NCBI RefSeq assembly: GCF_014646335.1
Contig: NZ_BMNG01000022.1
Coordinates: 48,983 to 112,982, forward strand
Direction of reading: 5' to 3'
Origin: Streptomyces lasiicapitis
GTDB lineage: Bacteria > Actinomycetota > Actinomycetes > Streptomycetales > Streptomycetaceae
DNA: 64,000 nt
Both the position numbers and the translations under genes were made by a program. Position 1 is the first letter of the stretch. Every line of letters begins with the position of its first letter. The notes beneath the pieces are model-generated. The model saw nothing but the letters and a program-made list of their open reading frames with translations, was not told where the DNA came from and searched no databases. Shown piece after piece: positions 26,266 to 34,458 of the stretch.

Positions 26266-26737
26266 GCGGCCACGTTAGGCGGCCGGTGTCCGCCGGGGAA
26301 GCCCGGAGCCCCGCACCATGCGTCACCGGTCCCCCTCCGGTCACGCTTGTGTCACAGGATCACGACGCTGGTTTCACCCCGACTTCGTCACACGTACGAG
26401 CGGTTCAGTGCTTGTCGGCGGTGAATTCAAGGGGAACTCCGGCCCACTCGTCGCACCCTGGAGCGAGGGCCGGAAAACGAACTCGGCCCCGCTCCCAGCG
26501 ACCGGTCCGGCCGCGCGCGAATGCCTCCCGAAACCCTTTACCGATCCTCCGCATTTCCGATTACCGGGCGCTTCGCAGGATGTGACAGGTCATAGGGAAT
26601 TCATGGCTCCGGCACCGAAGAGGGCGTCCGGGCGGGGCCGCGCCGCCGCCGGACGCCCTCTGTCGGAGCGGGGTCGGCGCGAGCATCATGTCCTGTGCTT
26701 CGGGCAAGCCCAGGACGCGACAGCGAAGGGGCAAGCG
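26266..26737 (+). promoter_or_regulatory. Upstream region of ctaD with a 13-bp inverted repeat
   Basis: These 472 bp hold no supported gene. AGAGGGCGTCCGG (26619-26631) and CCGGACGCCCTCT (26649-26661) form perfect 13-bp arms around a 17-nt GC-only loop, about 75 bp before the ctaD start. It could be a terminator for an upstream transcript, an attenuator in the ctaD leader, or an operator. No U run follows. Confidence 0.5.
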
Positions 26738-28438
26738 ATGGGGACGCAGACGGCACCGGCGGCCGCGCGGCCGCCGCGCGAGCGGACGCCCGGCCGGATC
26801 ATCGTCGACTGGCTGACCACCACCGACCACAAGAAGATCGGTCACCTGTACCTGATCACGTCGTTCGCGTTCTTCCTGATCGCCGGACTCATGGCCCTGA
26901 TGATGCGGGCCGAACTGGCCCGCCCGGGGCTGCAGTTGATGTCCAACGAAGAGTTCAACCAGATGTTCACCATGCACGGCACGATCATGCTGCTGCTCTT
27001 CGCGACGCCGACGTTCGCGGGCTTCGCCAACGAGATCATGCCGCTGCAGATCGGCTCGCCCGACGTGGCCTTCCCGCGCCTGAACATGCTCTCGTACTGG
27101 CTGTTCCTCTTCGGCGGCCTGATGGTGCTCGGCTCGCTGCTCGTGCCGAGCGGGCCCGCGGACTTCGGCTGGTTCGCGTACGCGCCGCTCAACAGCCTGG
27201 AGCGGTCCCCCGGCATCGGCGCCGACCTGTGGATCATGGGGCTCGCGCTCTCCGGCTTCGGCACGATCCTCGGCTCGGTGAACTTCCTGACCACCATCAT
27301 CGGCATGCGCGCGCCCGGGATGACGATGTTCCGCATGCCCATCTTCACCTGGAACGTCCTGTTCACGTCCATCCTGGTGCTGCTCGCGTTCCCGGTGCTC
27401 GCCGCCGCCCTGCTGGTCCTGGAGGCCGACCGGCGCTTCCACTCGGTGGTCTTCGACGCGCAGTTCGGGGGTGCGCTGCTGTGGCAGCACCTCTTCTGGT
27501 TCTTCGGGCATCCGGAGGTCTACATCATCGCGCTGCCGTTCTTCGGCATCATCTCGGAGATCATCCCGGTGTTCAGCCGGAAGCCGATCTTCGGCTATGT
27601 GCCGCTGGTGGGCGCGACGATGGCGATCACCGGTCTGTCGGTGGTCGTGTGGGCGCACCACATGTTCGCGACGGGCGCGGTGCTGCTGCCGTTCTTCTCG
27701 TTCATGTCGTTCCTGATCGCGGTGCCGACCGGGGTGAAGTTCTTCAACTGGACGGGGACGATGCTCAAGGGGTCCCTGTCGTTCGAGACGCCGATGCTGT
27801 GGTCGGTCGGCTTCCTGGTGTCGTTCCTGTTCGGCGGCCTGACGGGGGTGATCCTGGCCTCGCCGCCGCTGGACTTCCACGTCACCGACTCGTACTTCGT
27901 CGTCGCGCACTTCCACTACGTCGTCTTCGGCACCGTCGTGTTCGCGACCTTCGCCGGCTTCTACTTCTGGTGGCCGAAGCTCACCGGCAAGATGCTCGAC
28001 GAGCGGCTCGGGAAGATCCACTTCTGGACGCTGTTCGTGGGCTTCCACACGACGTTCCTCGTGCAGCACTGGCTGGGCGCGGAGGGCATGCCGCGGCGGT
28101 ACGCGGACTATCTCGCGGCGGACGGCTTCACGGTGCTCAACACCATCTCGTCCATCGGCGCCTTCCTGCTCGGCCTGTCCACGCTGCCGTTCCTCTACAA
28201 CCTCTGGAAGACCGCCAAGTACGGCGAGAAGGTCGAGGTCGACGACCCCTGGGGGTTCGGCCGCTCCCTGGAGTGGGCGACGTCCTGCCCGCCGCCGCGG
28301 CACAACTTCCTCACGCTGCCCCGGATCCGCTCGGAGTCCCCGGCGTTCGATCTGCACCATCCGGAGTACGCGGCGCTGCGGGCGCCGGACGACCAGGCCG
28401 ATCACCCCGGTCCAGGGCCCGGGTCAGGCGGTCCCTGA
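26738..28438 (+). CDS. ctaD: Cytochrome c oxidase subunit I (orphan copy)
   Basis: The protein has 566 residues with 12 TM helices and the full set of haem-copper ligands: heme a His in FTMHGTIM, Cu-B His plus the cross-linked Tyr in WFFGHPEVYI, the HH pair in VWAHHMF, and heme a3/a His in HFHYVV. It is the catalytic subunit of aa3-type oxidase, reducing O2 to water and pumping protons. ATG 26738 follows AAGGGG. Unlike the usual ctaC-D-F-E operon, no other oxidase subunit gene is adjacent, so this is a second, stand-alone CtaD. The last 40 codons overlap the convergent WYL gene. Confidence 0.95.
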   Translation: MGTQTAPAAARPPRERTPGRIIVDWLTTTDHKKIGHLYLITSFAFFLIAGLMALMMRAELARPGLQLMSNEEFNQMFTMHGTIMLLLFATPTFAGFANEIMPLQIGSPDVAFPRLNMLSYWLFLFGGLMVLGSLLVPSGPADFGWFAYAPLNSLERSPGIGADLWIMGLALSGFGTILGSVNFLTTIIGMRAPGMTMFRMPIFTWNVLFTSILVLLAFPVLAAALLVLEADRRFHSVVFDAQFGGALLWQHLFWFFGHPEVYIIALPFFGIISEIIPVFSRKPIFGYVPLVGATMAITGLSVVVWAHHMFATGAVLLPFFSFMSFLIAVPTGVKFFNWTGTMLKGSLSFETPMLWSVGFLVSFLFGGLTGVILASPPLDFHVTDSYFVVAHFHYVVFGTVVFATFAGFYFWWPKLTGKMLDERLGKIHFWTLFVGFHTTFLVQHWLGAEGMPRRYADYLAADGFTVLNTISSIGAFLLGLSTLPFLYNLWKTAKYGEKVEVDDPWGFGRSLEWATSCPPPRHNFLTLPRIRSESPAFDLHHPEYAALRAPDDQADHPGPGPGSGGP

Positions 28439-29369
28439 TCGCCCGCATGTGCTCGTCGAGTCCCTCGGCGTCGAGCACCTCGAACTCCAGGCCCAGGAAC
28501 ATCAGGTGGAAGACCATGAAGTCCAGGCTGCCCGCACCCGTGCGCAGCAGACAGGTGCCGTCGGTCTCGGCCTCCAGGGTGCCGTCCGTCGGCGTCACCC
28601 GCTGGGCCGCCTCCTCCAGCGGGTGATGGAGGCGGACGGTGGCCCGCTCCGCGTACGCGCGCGTGGAGACGCCGCGCGAGACGAACGCCGCCAGGTCCTC
28701 GGCGGGCGGCGTACGGGGCTCGCAGCGCGGACCGTGCGGGGGCCTCGGCGTGACACGGTCCACGCGGAACGTACGCCAGTCGGCGCGGTCCAGGTCCCAG
28801 GCGACGAGGTACCAGCGGCGCTCGGTGCACACAAGCCGGTGCGGCTCCACGACGCGGCGGCTCTCGCTGCCGCCGTGGTCCCGGTAGTCGAAGCGCAGCC
28901 GCTCCGAGTCCCGGCAGACGGCGGCGAGTTCGGTCAGCACGGAGGGGTCGACGGCGGTCTGGCCGCGCGCGGTGTGCAGCATCGGCACGGTGAACGCGTT
29001 CAGCGCGCCGACACGGCGGCGCAGCCTGCCGGGCAGCACCTGTTCGAGCTTGCCGAGAGCCCGCACCGAACTCTCCCCGATGCCCTCGATGCCCTGCCCG
29101 GCGGCGGTCCTGAGCCCCACCGCCACGGCCACCGCCTCGTCGTCGTCAAGCAGCAACGGCGGCAGCTCGGCCCCCGCCCCCAGCTGATAGCCCCCGCCCG
29201 TGCCCGGACTGGCGTTCACGGGATACCCGAGCTCGCGAAGCCGATCGACGTCCCGCCGCACCGTACGCGGCGTGACCCCGAGCCGCTCCGCGAGATCACC
29301 ACCGGACCACTCCCGATGGGCCTGCAACAGGGACAGCAACTTGAGCAGCCGAGCGGAGGTCTCCAACAT
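28311..29369 (-). CDS. WYL-domain transcriptional regulator (HTH-11 type)
   Basis: The 352-residue protein starts at ATG 29369 (MLETSARLLKLLSLLQAHREW), with GGAG upstream. Residues about 1-60 form a winged HTH (GGDLAERLGVTPRTVRRDVDRLRELGYPV). Residues about 140-210 form a WYL domain whose WYL tripeptide is visible in RRWYLVAWDLDRADWRTFRVDRV. A WCX-type C-terminal extension follows. These regulators respond to nucleic-acid or nucleotide ligands and often act in DNA-damage or phage-defence settings. The 3' end overlaps ctaD tail to tail by 128 bp; the final Pro/Gly/Asp-rich 25 residues look like read-through. Confidence 0.9.
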   Translation of the reverse strand: MLETSARLLKLLSLLQAHREWSGGDLAERLGVTPRTVRRDVDRLRELGYPVNASPGTGGGYQLGAGAELPPLLLDDDEAVAVAVGLRTAAGQGIEGIGESSVRALGKLEQVLPGRLRRRVGALNAFTVPMLHTARGQTAVDPSVLTELAAVCRDSERLRFDYRDHGGSESRRVVEPHRLVCTERRWYLVAWDLDRADWRTFRVDRVTPRPPHGPRCEPRTPPAEDLAAFVSRGVSTRAYAERATVRLHHPLEEAAQRVTPTDGTLEAETDGTCLLRTGAGSLDFMVFHLMFLGLEFEVLDAEGLDEHMRAIRDRLTRALDRGDRPGRPAPAAPRTPDGADRTPGTPSGSGAA

Positions 29370-29453
29370 GCCCCCGATTCTCCCCCGGCTCGCGGACAGC
29401 AACGGTCCGCAATGCCCGCACGCGAATGCCCGCACGCGCCCGCCGGGGGGGAA

Positions 29454-29530
29454 TCAGCCCGTCCGGCGTTTGAGGACGAGGCCCGAAGGGCCGAAAAGGG
29501 GGGAGAGGGGGCGCAGCCCCCATAGGAAAC
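29454..29530. repeat. Dispersed Streptomyces intergenic palindromic repeat
   Basis: The segment starting CAGCCCGTCCGGCGTTTGAG and continuing through GGCCC-GAA-GGGCC (29480-29492) and GGGGGC-GCA-GCCCCC (29507-29521) is a repeat I recognise from many Streptomyces genomes at gene ends. It contains two small hairpins. Here it sits between the divergently oriented starts/ends of the WYL gene and a minus-strand gene cluster. Confidence 0.75.
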
Positions 29531-29548
29531 CGCGCGCCCCCGGAGGGC

Positions 29549-30412
29549 TTACGCCCCGACCCGGACCGACAGGTCGTTGTCGACGGTGTAGTACGGCCCC
29601 ACCTCGACGGAGTCGACCCGCGTCACCGGATACGTGAAGATCGGCTTCTTGTCGGCGACATCGTCGAGAAGCCGGGCGAGCCGAATCCGCGGGCCCTCCT
29701 CCCCGGCGGGCCGCAGCCACAGATCCCAGACCCCGTCCTCGGGCCCGAGCTCGGCGTACGGCAGGGAGAAGGCGAACCCGGAGTCCGAGGACCCGGCCAC
29801 CCCCGGGCCCTCGGGCGCGAGCCCGGCCCGACGCACCCGCCCGGGCTCCCCCCGAAGCACCGCCTCGACATACCCGGCCCCGCCGAGCGAGGTCCCGTAC
29901 ACACGCCCCTGCGCGGTGAGCCCGCCGTCCGCGATGGACAGCTCACCGACCTCCGCGTGCGGCGCCCGCAACCAGCTCCGCACGGACAGATTGCCCTGCT
30001 TGGTGGCGTACGGAATGCGCACGGCGACATGCCCGCGGCTGCCGCTGGGCGCCCGGTCGACGAGCGAGCGCAGGTCGTTCACGCCGGGCATGAGCCGGCG
30101 CGGCTCCCCGCCCTCGACCTGGGCGTAGGCGTTCCAGCGCCCCTCGGGCAGTTCGACGCTGGAGGGCAGCGCGGCACGGAGCCGGCCGTCGGCGGCCGGG
30201 GTCAGCGGAAGGCGTACCTCGACGGCGGGGTCGGAGTCCCGCAGCCGCAGCAGCAGATGCGCGGCGCCTGCCTCGCCGGGGTCGGTGACGTCGAAGGTCA
30301 GCCCGCCCGCGGAGTCCGCGATGCAGTCGGCGCGCGGCGCGGGCGCCGACACCTCGGCGCCCGCGCCCTCCTTCGAGCCGTCCAGCGTGCCCCGTGTGAA
30401 CACGGCCGTCAT
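29549..30412 (-). CDS. Hypothetical beta-rich protein coupled to glycosyltransferase
   Basis: The protein has 287 residues. The ATG at 30412 overlaps the stop of the glycosyltransferase gene (ATGA). No TM or signal peptide is visible. The sequence has repeated short strands (LRLRDSDPAVEVRLPLTP, GRWNAYAQVEGGEPRRLMPG, DGVWDLWLRPAGEEGPRIRLARL) suggesting two beta-sandwich modules of about 130 residues each, the second near 150-270. Comparable domains are found fused to, or beside, polysaccharide and teichoic-acid glycosyltransferases in Streptomyces. I infer a role in cell-surface glycopolymer synthesis. Not a recognised enzyme. Confidence 0.7.
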   Translation of the reverse strand: MTAVFTRGTLDGSKEGAGAEVSAPAPRADCIADSAGGLTFDVTDPGEAGAAHLLLRLRDSDPAVEVRLPLTPAADGRLRAALPSSVELPEGRWNAYAQVEGGEPRRLMPGVNDLRSLVDRAPSGSRGHVAVRIPYATKQGNLSVRSWLRAPHAEVGELSIADGGLTAQGRVYGTSLGGAGYVEAVLRGEPGRVRRAGLAPEGPGVAGSSDSGFAFSLPYAELGPEDGVWDLWLRPAGEEGPRIRLARLLDDVADKKPIFTYPVTRVDSVEVGPYYTVDNDLSVRVGA

Positions 30413-31674
30413 GCCAAGCGCCCCTTCGTCGGTACGGTCCGGCGGGCGTCCCGGACGGCGTACGCGCCGCCGAGCAGGGCCCCTCTCGCGCGGTGCATCG
30501 AGCCGCGCACCCGGCCGCCCACCGAACCGCTCCGCGTGAGCATGCCGTTGAACATGTCCTCGTAGCGCTCGGCGATCCGGGCCGGGTCGAAGCGCTCGGA
30601 GTCCTCGAGCGCGGCGCCCGCCATGCGCTGCCGCAGCGCGTCGTCGTTGATGAGTTCGAGCAGTCCGCCCGCGATCGCGTCGGCGTTGCCGACCTCGACG
30701 AGCCGGCCGTCGACGCCGTTGTCGATGATCTCGCCGGGCCCGTGCGGGCAGTCCGTGGCGACCACGGGAAGCCCGCAGCGCATCGCCTCCACGATGGTCA
30801 TGCCGAACGATTCGAGGCTGGAGGTGACGGCCGCGATGGACCCCTTGGCCCACTCGGGCTCGATGGGGTGCGCGGGGCCCATGAGGAACACGTGGTTGTA
30901 CAGGCCGAGGTCGTCGATCAGCTTGCGCAGCTTGTCCTTCTGCTTGCCGCCGCCGTAGATCCGCAGGCGCCAGTCGGGCCGCTCGCGCCGCACCTTGTCG
31001 AAGGCGCGGATCAGCAGATCGTAGCGCTTGACGGGGGCGAGCCTGCCGGCCGCGACGACCCACTTGTGGGAGCCGTCGGCGGGCTCGATGCCGGGCGCGG
31101 GCACCGGGTTCGGCACCGCCTGCACATGCACGCCGGGCAGCCGCATTCCCCTGCGGTACGCCTCCGCGTCGGCCTCGGTCGTCGTGGTCAGGACGTCCAG
31201 GCGCGGGTACACGCTGCGCAGTTGCAGGCGCAGTTCCTTGGTGTGGCTGTCGAGCGTGAGGTGCTCCTGGCCGACGCGGAGCACGCCGCGCCGGGCCTGG
31301 CGGGCGATGTGCACGTTCAGGCCGGGCCGGGTGCCGATGACGACGTCGGACCGCAGGGCGCCCAGGTGGGCCTCGATGCGCTGGTCGGTGAGGGCGTTGT
31401 ACTGGCCGTAGCGGCCCTCGGCGCTGGGGAAGACCTTGGCCGGGGTCCGGTAGGCCTCGCTCTCGCCTTCGTATCCCGGGCTGTCCTTCCGTATGTCGAC
31501 GAGGTGGCTCAGCCTGATCCGCGCGTCGGGGGTGAAGACCGGCTCGTCGCGGTGGCGCAGCACCGACACGATTTCGACGTCATGGTGCTCGGCGAGCGTG
31601 TTCGCCAGGTTGTACGTCGTCCGGATCGTCCCTCCGATCCCGTACGCGTTGTGAATCAGGAAAGAGATATGCAT
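30409..31674 (-). CDS. Family 4 glycosyltransferase
   Basis: This 421-residue GT-B fold enzyme begins FLIHNAYGIGGTIRTTYNLAN, an acceptor-side Gly-rich loop. The donor-binding half has VVAAGRLAPVKRYDLLIRAF and the E-x7-E motif ESFGMTIVEAM (residues about 300-310), all typical of retaining GT4 enzymes. It is cytoplasmic or peripheral. The C-terminal 40 residues are Arg-rich. It probably transfers a sugar to a cell-envelope polymer together with the coupled downstream protein. ATG follows GGGG. The 163-bp upstream gap to the Liv region has no gene. Confidence 0.88.
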   Translation of the reverse strand: MHISFLIHNAYGIGGTIRTTYNLANTLAEHHDVEIVSVLRHRDEPVFTPDARIRLSHLVDIRKDSPGYEGESEAYRTPAKVFPSAEGRYGQYNALTDQRIEAHLGALRSDVVIGTRPGLNVHIARQARRGVLRVGQEHLTLDSHTKELRLQLRSVYPRLDVLTTTTEADAEAYRRGMRLPGVHVQAVPNPVPAPGIEPADGSHKWVVAAGRLAPVKRYDLLIRAFDKVRRERPDWRLRIYGGGKQKDKLRKLIDDLGLYNHVFLMGPAHPIEPEWAKGSIAAVTSSLESFGMTIVEAMRCGLPVVATDCPHGPGEIIDNGVDGRLVEVGNADAIAGGLLELINDDALRQRMAGAALEDSERFDPARIAERYEDMFNGMLTRSGSVGGRVRGSMHRARGALLGGAYAVRDARRTVPTKGRLA

Positions 31675-31837
31675 ACGTCCCCGTATTCCGCGCTTCCCTG
31701 CGGACAGTCCGTCTCGTCCGCCTACCGAAGGGTTAGACGGGAATCTCAGGCCAAGGGTTGGGTCGAAAATCCGTCTTGTTCCGAAACGGACACCTGAACG
31801 TGAGCCGGAACCGGGAACTCCGTGACTGGTACACCCA

Positions 31838-33187
31838 TCAGGGCTGGTAGGAGAGCTGTGGTACGTCGAAGCAGGTGCGGTTCATGTCGCCTTGTGTGAC
31901 CCAGCCCTCATCGTCCTTCCAGCGGGCCACGGACACGCAGGTCTCGCGCTTCTGCGGCGGCTCGGACCGCCGTTCGTACGTCACGGGCAGCAGCAGGCCG
32001 TCCGCGTCGTACGGTTCGCCGCGGCTCATGAAGCGGTCGACGCAGGTCCGCGTGACCTCGCCCGCGGACGCCAGGCAGGACTTCGCCGCGTCCGTGAACC
32101 ACATCGCGGCTGCCCAGCCCTCCAGTTGCCACTGGGAATGCGTCTTCTCCCCCTTGGTGGCGTCGCGGAACGCGCGCACGGCGGGATGGCCCGTGTCCTC
32201 GTAGTTGCGGCTCGATCCGGTGGCCCACAGGGCGTTGCGGCAGCGTGGCGCGTTCTCGTAGTCCTCGGCGACGGTGGATGACCAATTCTGGACGTTGGTG
32301 ACCTTCGCGGTGACGTCCGCGCCGACGTCGTCCATCGCTTTGCAGAGCTGCGCGTTGCCGTGGGTGTCCATCGCGTCGAAGACGAGGTCGGCGTCCCGGT
32401 CCTTGAGGTCGGCGGCCACGGCCCGGAAGTTCGGCAGCGCGAAGTCGACCTGCTCGCTGACGACCTTGTAGCCCTCGGCCTCCAGGCCGCGCTTGACGAG
32501 CCGGGCGTACGCGGCCGACGCGGCCTGGTTGTAGGAGACGACGGCGGCGGTGCGGGCGCCGTGCTCGCGCTTGAAGTAGCGGTAGACCTCCGTGCCGCCG
32601 TACAGCTTGCCGTCCCAGCCCGGCTCGCCGTCGCGCGGGGCGAGGCTGCCGTAGATGCCGTACAGGTGCGGATAGGTGTCGTAGGCGGAGCCGATGGGCT
32701 GGCCGCCGATGTCGGGGACACCCGCCTTCGACACGCGCGGGGCGCCCGCGTAGTCGAGGGCGGTGGTGGCGACGAGGGCGACGACCTTCTTCTCGTCGAG
32801 CAGCTTGTGCACGCACTCGTTGTTGCCGACGCCGCTGCCGCCGTCGTCGCAGGTGTGCACCTCGACCTTCCGACCGCCGATACCGCCGCGGTCGTTGAGG
32901 CGCTCGAAGTAGGCCTTGGCGCCGTCGCGCGGCCCCGTGAACGCGGAGCCGCCGACCGGGCTGGTGGCGCTGGCGATCACGCCGACGCGCAGGGGCTCCC
33001 CCTGAGGTGTGCCGCGCGGCGCGCTCGGCCGCTCCTCGAAGTCGCTCTCCGGCAGCCGGCTCCCGCAGGCCGCGGCACCCAGGAGCGCGGCGGCCGTGAG
33101 GACGGCGAGCACCGCGCGCCGGGCGCGGCGGCCCCGGACATCGGCAGCCGGAGCCGGGCGCTCAGCAGCCGGGGCCGGGCGACGCAT
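31838..33187 (-). CDS. Branched-chain-amino-acid-type ABC transporter binding lipoprotein
   Basis: The product has 449 residues. An Arg-rich N-region and a lipoprotein signal (LTAAALLGAAACGS) put the lipidated Cys near residue 42. It has a type-I periplasmic binding fold of the LivK/peripla_BP_6 class (RVGVIASATSPVGGSAFTGPRDGAKAYFERLNDRGGIGGRKVEVHTCDDGG; VGNNECVHKLLDEKKVVALVA). Six or more Cys in the mature part suggest disulfides. It lies opposite the plus-strand LivHMG fusion (1.3 kb away) and likely supplies its substrate. The start overlaps the end of the upstream lipoprotein gene by 26 bp. Confidence 0.87.
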   Translation of the reverse strand: MRRPAPAAERPAPAADVRGRRARRAVLAVLTAAALLGAAACGSRLPESDFEERPSAPRGTPQGEPLRVGVIASATSPVGGSAFTGPRDGAKAYFERLNDRGGIGGRKVEVHTCDDGGSGVGNNECVHKLLDEKKVVALVATTALDYAGAPRVSKAGVPDIGGQPIGSAYDTYPHLYGIYGSLAPRDGEPGWDGKLYGGTEVYRYFKREHGARTAAVVSYNQAASAAYARLVKRGLEAEGYKVVSEQVDFALPNFRAVAADLKDRDADLVFDAMDTHGNAQLCKAMDDVGADVTAKVTNVQNWSSTVAEDYENAPRCRNALWATGSSRNYEDTGHPAVRAFRDATKGEKTHSQWQLEGWAAAMWFTDAAKSCLASAGEVTRTCVDRFMSRGEPYDADGLLLPVTYERRSEPPQKRETCVSVARWKDDEGWVTQGDMNRTCFDVPQLSYQP

Positions 33188-33752
33188 TGCCGCTCAGCTT
33201 CACCAGCGCGCACAGCGTCTTGACGGACACCTTCCAGGTGTCGTTCTGGTTCACGGACGTGCCGCTGGCGGTGGGCAGCGCCGTCGCGCCCTTCAGCGTC
33301 AGCGCGTACGTCACCTCGGCCTCGGTCGCGGAGGTGAACTCGACCTTGCCGACCTTCGCGCCGACCTGCTTGCCGCGCTCGTCCCCGCTGAAGCCCTGCA
33401 GGACCTGGCGCATCTTCGGGCCGTTCTCCAGGACGGCCTCCTTGTCCCGCAGGGACGTGGCCGGGTCGAAGAACTTCTCGAAGTTCTTCCGGATCTCCTT
33501 CTCGGCGGCCGCGGGGTCGGCGGGTTCGTTCCCGTCGGGCGCCGCGCTCGACGACGGCGACTCCGCGGGGCTCTTGTCCGTCTTCTCCACCGAGGGCTTC
33601 GGCGGTGCGTTGTCGTCTCCGCCGCCGCTGTCGTCACCGCAGGCCGCGGCGGCCGGGGCGATCAGCAGGACCGCGGCTGCCGCCAGGGCCGCGCTCCGTG
33701 GCCGTCCCCGCCGGGGATCGCTCCCCCGCCTGGGGCTTGTCCCGAGAACCAT
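33162..33752 (-). CDS. Small lipoprotein, Mtb12-like
   Basis: The protein has 196 residues from ATG 33752; an in-frame ATG at 33845 and a GTG at 33761 are alternatives. The lipobox is APAAAACGD (Cys at about residue 38). An acidic low-complexity linker (DDSGGGDDN...SSSAAPDGNEP) precedes a domain of about 110 residues (AEKEIRKNFEKFFDPATSLRDKEAVLENGPKMRQVLQGFSG ... DTWKVSVKTLCALVKLSG) that resembles the actinobacterial low-molecular-weight antigen Mtb12 domain. It is on the outer face of the membrane. It is coupled to the LivK-type protein by overlap. Role unknown. Confidence 0.75.
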   Translation of the reverse strand: MVLGTSPRRGSDPRRGRPRSAALAAAAVLLIAPAAAACGDDSGGGDDNAPPKPSVEKTDKSPAESPSSSAAPDGNEPADPAAAEKEIRKNFEKFFDPATSLRDKEAVLENGPKMRQVLQGFSGDERGKQVGAKVGKVEFTSATEAEVTYALTLKGATALPTASGTSVNQNDTWKVSVKTLCALVKLSGNASPGPGC

Positions 33753-33846
33753 CTGGCTCACCACCGGGTGTCGGTCCGGGCGAAGAGCGCCCGGTGCTTT
33801 CAGGGTCAGCTTCCAGAAGGCATAGTGCAAGCCATCGGCTGACATG

Positions 33847-33871
33847 AACAGACCTGCCAGTAACAGACCTG
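33847..33871. repeat. Tandem decamer in the divergent Liv promoter region
   Basis: AACAGACCTG occurs at 33847-33856 and again at 33862-33871, 15 bp apart. The second copy extends to the near-palindrome CAGACCTGTCTG. The site lies between the minus-strand lipoprotein genes and the plus-strand gene at 33903, and is a candidate operator for the Liv cluster. Confidence 0.4.
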
Positions 33872-33902
33872 TCTGACTTACGACGTCTCCCAAGGGGCCT
33901 CG

Positions 33903-34454
33903 ATGCGGGCGGCACGAACGGATCGGCGATCTCCCACGGCGTCCTCGGCCGCCTCCCGCGCGGCCCGGCTGCGGGCGGTGCACCCGATGCTGTGGGCGGC
34001 GTTCGCGGCTCTCGCGACCGGGGCGGTGCTCTGCGTGATCGGCTGGTACGGCATCTCCGGCGAGCGCTTCGCCGAGCGACAGCTGCCCTACCTCGCGTCG
34101 TGCACGGTGCCCGGCGCCGCGCTGATCGTCGCGGGCGCTGTGCTCCTCGCGCACGGTCGCGGGGCGCTCGCGGCGGCGCGGGTCGAGGAGCTGTACGGGC
34201 TGCTCGTGACCGTCGAGGGCCCGGATCCGGCGGGCGCCCGCGCCGAGCGGGCCGCGGCGCCGGTCGCCACCAGCGACGACCTCCTGATCGTGCCCGGCGG
34301 CAAGCTCCTGCACCGCGCGGACTGCCCCCTGGTGTCCGGCAAGCCGGACGCGGTGCCGCCCAACGCGAGCGTCCTGCGGGCCGGCGACGCGGCCCCCTGC
34401 CCGATCTGCGCTCCCCCGCACACCCCCGTGGACTCGACCACCCCTGAGGCCTGA
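33903..34454 (+). CDS. Hypothetical two-TM protein with CxxC/His motif
   Basis: The product has 183 residues. Two TM helices (about 30-52 and 70-88) are followed by a cytoplasmic domain ending LLIVPGGKLLHRADCPLVSGKP ... APCPICAPP. The pattern H-x3-C-P-L-V followed by C-P-x-C about 35 residues later looks like a small metal-binding site. It is 4 bp upstream of the LivHMG fusion and belongs to its operon. It is an unrecognised family; I infer an accessory subunit of the transporter. The start codon is ATG with a weak GGGG 5-8 nt upstream. Confidence 0.7.
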   Translation: MRAARTDRRSPTASSAASRAARLRAVHPMLWAAFAALATGAVLCVIGWYGISGERFAERQLPYLASCTVPGAALIVAGAVLLAHGRGALAAARVEELYGLLVTVEGPDPAGARAERAAAPVATSDDLLIVPGGKLLHRADCPLVSGKPDAVPPNASVLRAGDAAPCPICAPPHTPVDSTTPEA

Positions 34455-34458
34455 CCCG

